This document shows positions 33,170-38,044 of a DNA stretch of 38,044 bases, in pieces (position 1 is the stretch's first letter; every line of letters starts with the position of its first letter). The position numbers and the translations under genes are program-made. Under the pieces are notes generated by a model. That model was not told the origin of the DNA, ran no database searches, and was given only the letters and a program-made list of their open reading frames with translations. This DNA is from Acidimicrobiia bacterium (GTDB lineage: Bacteria; Actinomycetota; Acidimicrobiia; Spongiisociales; UBA5794): assembly GCA_013003395.1 (NCBI GenBank), contig JABDJC010000225.1:1-38044 (forward strand). The letters are read 5' to 3'.

Positions 33170-34576
33170 TCATACTCCGAGGCTGAAGAATTCGAACGAG
33201 AACTGCACGATGCCAGGGAAGACCCCGAGCACGACCAGAGCAATCCCCTGCAACACCATGAACGGTATCGCTCCCTTGTGAATGTCGGCGGTTTTCACCT
33301 CCGGCGGCGCGACGCTCTGGAGGTAGAAGAGAGAGAAGCCGACTGGGGGCGAGATGAACGCCATGTTGAGGTTCACGGCCATCAGCACCGTGAACCAGAT
33401 GCGCTCGAGACTTGTGAAACCGAGAAGCTCCATCGCGGGCACGAATATCGGGACGACGATGAACGTTATCTCCAGGAACTCCAGGTTGATGCCCAACAGG
33501 AACACGGCGATCATCGCCACGATCACGAAACCCGTCTTGCCGCCTCCGATCGCAGCCAGCCATTCGGCGGTCTGGTCGGAGCCGCCGAGCTGGAAGAACA
33601 TCAGGCTGAAGAACGAGCTGGCGAACAGCAGAGTCATGACGAGGATCGAGATGTTCGCCGTCGATCGGCCGGCAGCCTTCAGTGTCGACGGGGTGAGACG
33701 CCACCTCGGTTCGATGTGTTCGGCTCCCATGCGCAGCAGGACCTTGTCTGAGAAGTAGCTGAGGACCGCCAGAATCAGAGCGCCCGCAACGCCGACCGCG
33801 CCGGACTCGCTCGGAGTTGCGATGCCGGTGAAGATCGACACGAGCACGCCGATGATGAGCAGCAGGATCGGCACCACCGAAAACAGCACCTCGAGCGCCA
33901 GAACCTTTCCTTTGAGCGTCCGGTCCTCGGGCGACATCGCCGGTCCGACTTCCGGCTTGAGGTAGGAGATGCCCAATGCGTAGGCCACGTACATCCCGCT
34001 GAGTATCAGTCCAGGAAGCAGCGCTCCGGCGAACAGTCCCAGGATGCCGACTCCGATCTGTTGAGCCAACAGGATCAGAACGAGGCTCGGTGGCAACAGC
34101 TGGGCGAGTGTGCCGGACGCCGTGATGGCTCCGGTGGCGAGCTTGTGGTCGTACCCGAGGCGAACCATGGTCGGAAGTGAAAGCAAGCCCATCACGATGA
34201 CGGTTGCGGCGACCACACCGGTGGCGGCTGCGAGCAACGTCCCAACGATGATGACCGCGGCTGCGACGCCGCCTCGCAGCGGTCCCAGCAGCATGCCGAT
34301 CGCATCGAGGAGCCGTTCGGCCAGTCCTGAGCGTTCCAGGATCGCCCCCATCAGCACGAAGAAGGGAATGGCGAGCAAGGTTGGATCAGAGACGGCGCCG
34401 AACCACCGCGCCGGCAACGTCCCCAACGAAGCCGGGTTGAACGTGCCGGTCAAATCTCCAATGAACGAGAAGAGCAGAGCGGTTGCTGCAAACGAGAAGG
34501 CAACGTTGTACCCGATGAGGATCATGGCGATGAACACCACGAACATCATGAGAGCGAGAAAGACCCCTACGTCCAC
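33170..34576 (-). CDS. dctM: TRAP transporter large permease (DctM)
   Basis: 468 residues from a GTG four bases after the dctQ stop. About twelve transmembrane segments are visible, beginning VGVFLALMMFVVFIAMILIGYNVAF. The conserved elements LGTLPARWFGAVSDPTLLAIPFFVLMG and LAAATGVVAATVIVMGLLSLPTM (with GAxTASGTLAQLLPPSLVLIL) match DctM. It carries the Na+-coupled transport path and works with DctQ in the membrane and with the DctP lipoprotein outside. The operon order and spacing leave little doubt about the assignment. Confidence 0.94.
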   Translation of the reverse strand: MDVGVFLALMMFVVFIAMILIGYNVAFSFAATALLFSFIGDLTGTFNPASLGTLPARWFGAVSDPTLLAIPFFVLMGAILERSGLAERLLDAIGMLLGPLRGGVAAAVIIVGTLLAAATGVVAATVIVMGLLSLPTMVRLGYDHKLATGAITASGTLAQLLPPSLVLILLAQQIGVGILGLFAGALLPGLILSGMYVAYALGISYLKPEVGPAMSPEDRTLKGKVLALEVLFSVVPILLLIIGVLVSIFTGIATPSESGAVGVAGALILAVLSYFSDKVLLRMGAEHIEPRWRLTPSTLKAAGRSTANISILVMTLLFASSFFSLMFFQLGGSDQTAEWLAAIGGGKTGFVIVAMIAVFLLGINLEFLEITFIVVPIFVPAMELLGFTSLERIWFTVLMAVNLNMAFISPPVGFSLFYLQSVAPPEVKTADIHKGAIPFMVLQGIALVVLGVFPGIVQFSFEFFSLGV

Positions 34577-34580
34577 AGTG

Positions 34581-35291
34581 TCACTCGATTCTCGCCGGGG
34601 CGGTCTGCTCGGCGATGTTCGCCAGGTCTTGGCGACCGATCAGCACGAACACGTTCTTGATCATCTCAGCGATGATTTGGGCGAAGAGGAAGAAGAATCC
34701 GAGGAGCATGATGGCCTTTATTGGTCCACGCGGAAGACCTCCCGCATCACCCGACTGTTCCCAGATCTCCCAAACCCGCCATGTGTCCCAAGTCCCATCG
34801 AAACTCCGTCCCAAGCCGGTCATGGTCCAGGGATAGAGGATGCGTAGAGCGAGCCAACAAAACGGAAGAAACAGGGTCACGTGAATGACGAAGTCGATCT
34901 TCGCCTTGCGCTTCGGGGAGAACTCTGCCCACCAGAAGTCGATGCGAGGGTTCACGCCTTCACGTACGCCGTAGTTGAGGGCGAGCAGGAAAAGCGCTCC
35001 GAACACCATCCACTGCAGGTCGAAGACCTCGCCGATGATGATGTCCCTCGAGATGAACCGCGCCACATATCTCGTGATCACATTGAACAGTCCGAGTACG
35101 AACACCACCCAGGCCAAGATCCACGACAGAGCTCCCATGAGCGTCGTGATCTTCTCGACTCCGACGCGCACCGCCTGCATGACCCGGAGAATCCCGGTTG
35201 CCTCGCCGATGTCGGAAACGTGGTCTTTGCCTACGGCGAGCAGCTGTTCGAGTACCACGTCAGGTTTGGGTCCCCCTGGCTGGTCCGTCAC
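34581..35291 (-). CDS. dctQ: TRAP transporter small permease (DctQ)
   Basis: 236 residues from a GTG seven bases after AAGGGA; the frame extends upstream but that part is unlike the family. About four transmembrane segments include ALSWILAWVVFVLGLFNVITRYV and LQWMVFGALFLLALNYGVREGVNPRIDFWW, the latter a signature of the TakQ-like group. The C-terminal PRGPIKAIMLLGFFFLFAQII is the last helix. It is the first gene of the operon and its promoter region is shared with the divergent serine protease gene. It pairs with DctM in the membrane. Confidence 0.9.
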   Translation of the reverse strand: MTDQPGGPKPDVVLEQLLAVGKDHVSDIGEATGILRVMQAVRVGVEKITTLMGALSWILAWVVFVLGLFNVITRYVARFISRDIIIGEVFDLQWMVFGALFLLALNYGVREGVNPRIDFWWAEFSPKRKAKIDFVIHVTLFLPFCWLALRILYPWTMTGLGRSFDGTWDTWRVWEIWEQSGDAGGLPRGPIKAIMLLGFFFLFAQIIAEMIKNVFVLIGRQDLANIAEQTAPARIE

Positions 35292-35389
35292 GCTGATCCC
35301 TTCGACTTGGTCGGCTCGATCCCGTGCCCGGAACCCTAGAACGCGAACGTGGCGGCTGCTGGGATAGTCGAGAATGCCATGATTGAAAC

Positions 35390-36091
35390 GTGAAGGTGCC
35401 ATCGGCTCGTAAGAGATTCTTCGCAACGACGAGCGTGATGCTCATCGCAGCTGGGGTTGCCTGTGCTTCACCTCGAGCTGCCGACACGGCGAATCTGACA
35501 CCCTCGGAGCGAGCCGCCATCGTCGAAGTGACGGGATGCGGAATGGCCGGTGACACGCGCGGCTCTGGCATCGGTATTGGCGAGGATCTCGTCGTCGTGC
35601 CGGCGCACCTCGTCCTACAAGCAGCGGTCGTCGAAGTGAATGTCTTGGGCGTACCTCATCCAGCGACGGTCGTTGTTCTTGATCGACCCAAGGATCTGGC
35701 GTTGCTTCACGTGGATGGTGTTTCGTTCGGCGCCATCGAGTACGGAGCGTTGGCTGCCGGCGACCGAGCAACCCTCATCGGCGGCTCCAACTCTGGTTCG
35801 TTGCCCGTGAGAGTTCTCGACCGCGTGACCTTGACCATCGAGGAGGCTCTGGGAACGGACCGATACGACCGGCTGGGATACCAGCTCGAAGTCGAGGCCT
35901 CTCGTGGAGACAGCGGCGCAGGGATCTATGACTCTTCGGATCGGCTCGTAGGAATGCTGTTCGCTGTGCAAGGCGACACGGGTGTCGGCTGGGCGACTGC
36001 GGCCGAGGAGATCGCAACCCTGCTCGCCACCGGGCGCAGCATGTACGAGTGCGACGAGCAGGATTCGTTCATTGCTGAATCAGGGGCCTGA
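35390..36091 (+). CDS. Trypsin-like serine protease, probable lipoprotein
   Basis: 233 residues from a GTG at 35390. The signal (MKVPSARKRFFATTSVMLIAA) ends in a lipobox-like AGVAC (Cys25), so it would be a membrane-anchored exported protease. The catalytic triad of the S1/PA fold is visible: His73 in VVPAHLVL, Asp102 in PKDLALLHV and Ser175 in SRGDSGAGIYD. GSGIGIGEDLVVVPAHLV is the typical strand and loop before the His. There is no PDZ domain. Substrates are unknown; a role in envelope protein quality control is only a guess. It is divergent from the TRAP operon. Confidence 0.85.
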   Translation: MKVPSARKRFFATTSVMLIAAGVACASPRAADTANLTPSERAAIVEVTGCGMAGDTRGSGIGIGEDLVVVPAHLVLQAAVVEVNVLGVPHPATVVVLDRPKDLALLHVDGVSFGAIEYGALAAGDRATLIGGSNSGSLPVRVLDRVTLTIEEALGTDRYDRLGYQLEVEASRGDSGAGIYDSSDRLVGMLFAVQGDTGVGWATAAEEIATLLATGRSMYECDEQDSFIAESGA

Positions 36092-36104
36092 TCGGGGGAG
36101 CGAC

Positions 36105-36554
36105 TCAACCCCGCTCGTCGGCGATTCGTTGGATGGCCTGCTCGCTGCTCTTGGTGACGGTGTAGCGAGCTTCGCCCACCTGCCAATCGACTGCAAACAC
36201 CGTTCCGCCAACGGGCGACATCGTCGTATCTGGGTCGAGCGTGCCCACAAGCGACAGAGCAACTCTGCGGATCCGGCTCGCTCTGAACACGTACGCACCT
36301 TCCGTGGTCATTGCCACGATCCGGTAATCCGTCGTGGCAGTGACCGCCACCGCTGCGCCCGCAGCGCCAAGCGCCACCTTCGTCGCGAGGTCGTCGAAGC
36401 CGGCGAATTCGGCCACGGCGAAGAGCAACACGAACGCTCCAGTCCCGTACCAGACCATGAGGCGGTGCCGCGACCAGACGTAGGCGGCTTCGATCACCTG
36501 CTCGGACGTACCGAGGACTCGGTTGATACTTCTGAACAGAACGGCACGGCGCAT
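36105..36554 (-). CDS. Small two-helix membrane protein, PH-like
   Basis: 149 residues from ATG 36554 (MRRAVLFRSINRVLG); the upstream frame is antisense to the DUF805 leader. Two hydrophobic stretches (MVWYGTGAFVLLFAVAEFAGF and ATKVALGAAGAAVAVTA) are followed by a beta-rich tail with DYRIVAMTTEGAYVFRAS and TMSPVGGTVFAVDWQVG, which looks like a small PH-like domain. A TACCCT box seven bases before the ATG would allow a leaderless transcript. No function is known to me. Confidence 0.7.
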   Translation of the reverse strand: MRRAVLFRSINRVLGTSEQVIEAAYVWSRHRLMVWYGTGAFVLLFAVAEFAGFDDLATKVALGAAGAAVAVTATTDYRIVAMTTEGAYVFRASRIRRVALSLVGTLDPDTTMSPVGGTVFAVDWQVGEARYTVTKSSEQAIQRIADERG

Positions 36555-36660
36555 GGCAAGCAGGGTAGAAACCTGACCGCTCCCTGTTTCTGATGGGCCA
36601 ATACCTGTCCGAGAAGACGTCCATTCCCTAGGGTTGTCACCACGCCACGTGGGAGGTTCC

Positions 36661-36990
36661 ATGACCCCGGTCGAATCAGTGACGGCCGTGCTGACCAAGT
36701 ACTCCGATTTCACGGGTCGAGCGCGACGAAGCGAGTATTGGTGGTTCGCTCTGGCCAGCTTCGTGGTGAGCTTTCTGCTCTCGTTCTCGGATCTGCTTCA
36801 GGCCGTTTGGTCGCTCGCAGTCTTGGTTCCAACGCTGGCTGTTGGAGTTCGCCGGATGCACGACACGGGTCGTTCTGGTTGGTTCCTGCTGGTCGGTTTG
36901 ATTCCGATCATCGGGTGGATCCTGGTGATCGTCTGGCTGGCTACCGAAGGCGACCCCTCACCCAACGAGTACGGTCCGTCCCCCAAGTGA
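36661..36990 (+). CDS. DUF805 family membrane protein
   Basis: 109 residues from the ATG four bases after GGGAGGTT; an upstream in-frame ATG at 36634 is not favoured. The DUF805 pattern is YSDFTGRARRSEYWWFALAS near residues 14-33, then a hydrophobic section (VWSLAVLVPTLAVGVRRMHDTGRSGWF) and the end helix LVGLIPIIGWILVIVWLATEG. The RRMHDTGRSGW element is highly typical. About four membrane helices are expected. The family has no assigned biochemical function. It converges on the flavoprotein gene with a ten-base gap. Confidence 0.88.
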   Translation: MTPVESVTAVLTKYSDFTGRARRSEYWWFALASFVVSFLLSFSDLLQAVWSLAVLVPTLAVGVRRMHDTGRSGWFLLVGLIPIIGWILVIVWLATEGDPSPNEYGPSPK

Positions 36991-37000
36991 CGTAGTCGAA

Positions 37001-38044
37001 TCAGCGTGACAGTCGACGTCCCGAGATGTCTTGGAGCGCGTCGTATGCGGCGTACTTGTAGGCCTCTGACCTGGTTGGTGTGTTGAACGTGCTGTGGATG
37101 AAGCGCTCCACCTTGTCTCCGGCGTGGATGGCGGCTTGTCCGATGTGGATCAGCTCGGCTGCCTCGTCGCCAACGATGTGGACGCCGAGCAGCTTGTGGT
37201 CGGCCTTGTCGACGACAAGCTTGACCATGCCGAAACCCCACCCAGAGATCCGGCTTCTGGCGTTGCGATCGAATCCGAAGCGGCCGACCGCTGTGTCGAT
37301 GCCCTTGTCGATCGCCGCTGCCTCGGTGAGTCCAACCATTCCGACTTCTGGAATGGAGTAGACGCCGTAGACCGGTAGCTGGTCGAGCTGTTCGATGACG
37401 CCCAGGTCGAATGCGTGCGACGTGGCGATCCGGCCCTGCTCGGCAGATACTGAAGCCAAAGCGGGAGGACCGACGACGTCGCCCGCCGCGTAGATCCATG
37501 GAACAGAGGTCTGGAAGTGGCCATCAACGATGATGTGGTTGCGGTCATCGGTTTCGACCCCAACGGTGTCCAAACCGAGATCCTCGGTGTTGCCCGCACG
37601 GCCCGCGGCGAACAGCACCTTGTCGGGCCTCAGGATCTCGCCACTCGGCAGATGCACTTCGAGGCCGCCGTCGCCGCGCATGATCTCCGTCCCAGGCGAC
37701 TCGAAGATGAAGCGGGCGCCGTCGGATTCCAGCGCCGAGCGCAGAGCCTCGGAGATTTCGGCGTCCGCGAACGGAATGAGTCGTGACCCGGCATCGACCA
37801 GCGTCACCTGGACGCCAAGCGCCGTTGTGATCGAGGCGTACTCGACGCCTACAGGTCCACCTCCGATAACGACCAGCGACCCTGGTATCGATTCGAGGGC
37901 GAGAATCGAGTTGGAGTCATCAACCGCTGGATCATCAAAAGGGACCGTCGGAGGTCGGAACGGTCTCGAACCGGTTGCGATCAGTACTTTGCCCGCCTCA
38001 TAGGTCTCGGTGCCCTCGTCCGTTGTCACGCTGACCTGGTTGGG
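37001..38044 (-). CDS. sthA: SthA-like soluble pyridine nucleotide transhydrogenase, 5' end off window
   Basis: 348 C-terminal residues are visible; the start lies beyond the window edge. The sequence has VLIATGSRPFRPP, the NAD(P)-binding Rossmann motif VVIGGGPVGVEYASI, FAAGRAGNTEDLGL, the FAD motif IYAAGDVVGPPALASVSAEQGR and the dimerisation domain (IPEVGMVGLTEAAA to HSTFNTPTRSEAYKYAAYDAL). These support the SthA branch of the class I disulfide oxidoreductase fold, which interconverts NADH and NADPH. The catalytic-disulfide region expected near the N-terminus is not in the window, so a dihydrolipoamide dehydrogenase cannot be fully excluded, although the C-terminus lacks the His-Glu pair typical of disulfide reductases. 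Confidence 0.88.
   Translation of the reverse strand, partial: PNQVSVTTDEGTETYEAGKVLIATGSRPFRPPTVPFDDPAVDDSNSILALESIPGSLVVIGGGPVGVEYASITTALGVQVTLVDAGSRLIPFADAEISEALRSALESDGARFIFESPGTEIMRGDGGLEVHLPSGEILRPDKVLFAAGRAGNTEDLGLDTVGVETDDRNHIIVDGHFQTSVPWIYAAGDVVGPPALASVSAEQGRIATSHAFDLGVIEQLDQLPVYGVYSIPEVGMVGLTEAAAIDKGIDTAVGRFGFDRNARSRISGWGFGMVKLVVDKADHKLLGVHIVGDEAAELIHIGQAAIHAGDKVERFIHSTFNTPTRSEAYKYAAYDALQDISGRRLSR

Noticed and set aside
1-38044. CRISPR array, IS element or prophage
   Set aside because: No regularly spaced direct repeats, transposase, integrase or phage structural gene was seen on either strand.

Overview
The window is GC-rich, densely coding DNA with about 39 protein genes, no rRNA or tRNA, and no insertion sequence, integrase, phage gene or CRISPR array that I could see. 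Gene content points to an actinobacterium, and an Acidimicrobiia-like lineage is my best guess. The pointers are an MMPL lipid exporter, an F420-type luciferase-like monooxygenase, a DesA-type acyl-ACP desaturase, a PCD-VOC fusion, small conserved actinobacterial proteins, many GTG starts and several starts that look leaderless. It reads as ordinary chromosome, with partial genes at both edges (a YcaQ-like protein at the left, a SthA-like flavoprotein at the right).

Layout. 1-5354: YcaQ-like fragment, then a NarL-type response regulator and its DesK-type kinase (minus strand), divergent from an MMPL transporter; a long inverted repeat lies in the divergent gap. A DUF5661 gene follows behind a structured leader. 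5399-11263: a PCD-VOC fusion, an orphan molybdopterin oxidoreductase, a P-loop kinase divergent from an APH-type kinase, and an L-2-hydroxyglutarate oxidase whose start overlaps the APH stop. 11328-16891: minus-strand run DUF998 protein, GH13 glucan-branching/amylase-type enzyme and a double-GAF sensor kinase; a small membrane protein; PPK2. 16952-20537: minus-strand run of epimerase, SDR, hotdog thioesterase, acyl-ACP desaturase and cupin, which looks like a lipid/acyl metabolism group. 20670-24243: CopB-type copper ATPase overlapping a cytochrome c lipoprotein; a small membrane protein; an RRM RNA-binding protein followed by a zinc-ribbon-like reading frame in the -1 frame and a strong terminator. 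24332-29047: a lipoprotein, then an anion-transport pair (SulP-STAS-cNMP and ClC-CBS-RCK_C). 29149-31817: LLM oxidoreductase, 2TM protein, DUF4230 protein and two small proteins. 31876-35291: a complete TRAP transporter operon dctQ-dctM-dctP with its terminator. 35390-38044: a lipoprotein serine protease, a small membrane protein, a DUF805 protein and the SthA fragment.

How it fits together. The clearest functional units are (i) the two-component system with MMPL exporter, (ii) the TRAP 2-oxo/organic acid importer, (iii) the SulP/ClC anion pair and (iv) copper ATPase plus cytochrome c. No whole novel defence or biosynthetic system is evident. The most unusual local signals are the RRM/zinc-ribbon frame arrangement (23791-24243), residue changes that depart from family consensus in PPK2, ClC, the cNMP domain and the PCD domain, and several strong inverted repeats in leaders. 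All family assignments come from reading the sequences by eye; none was checked by database search.
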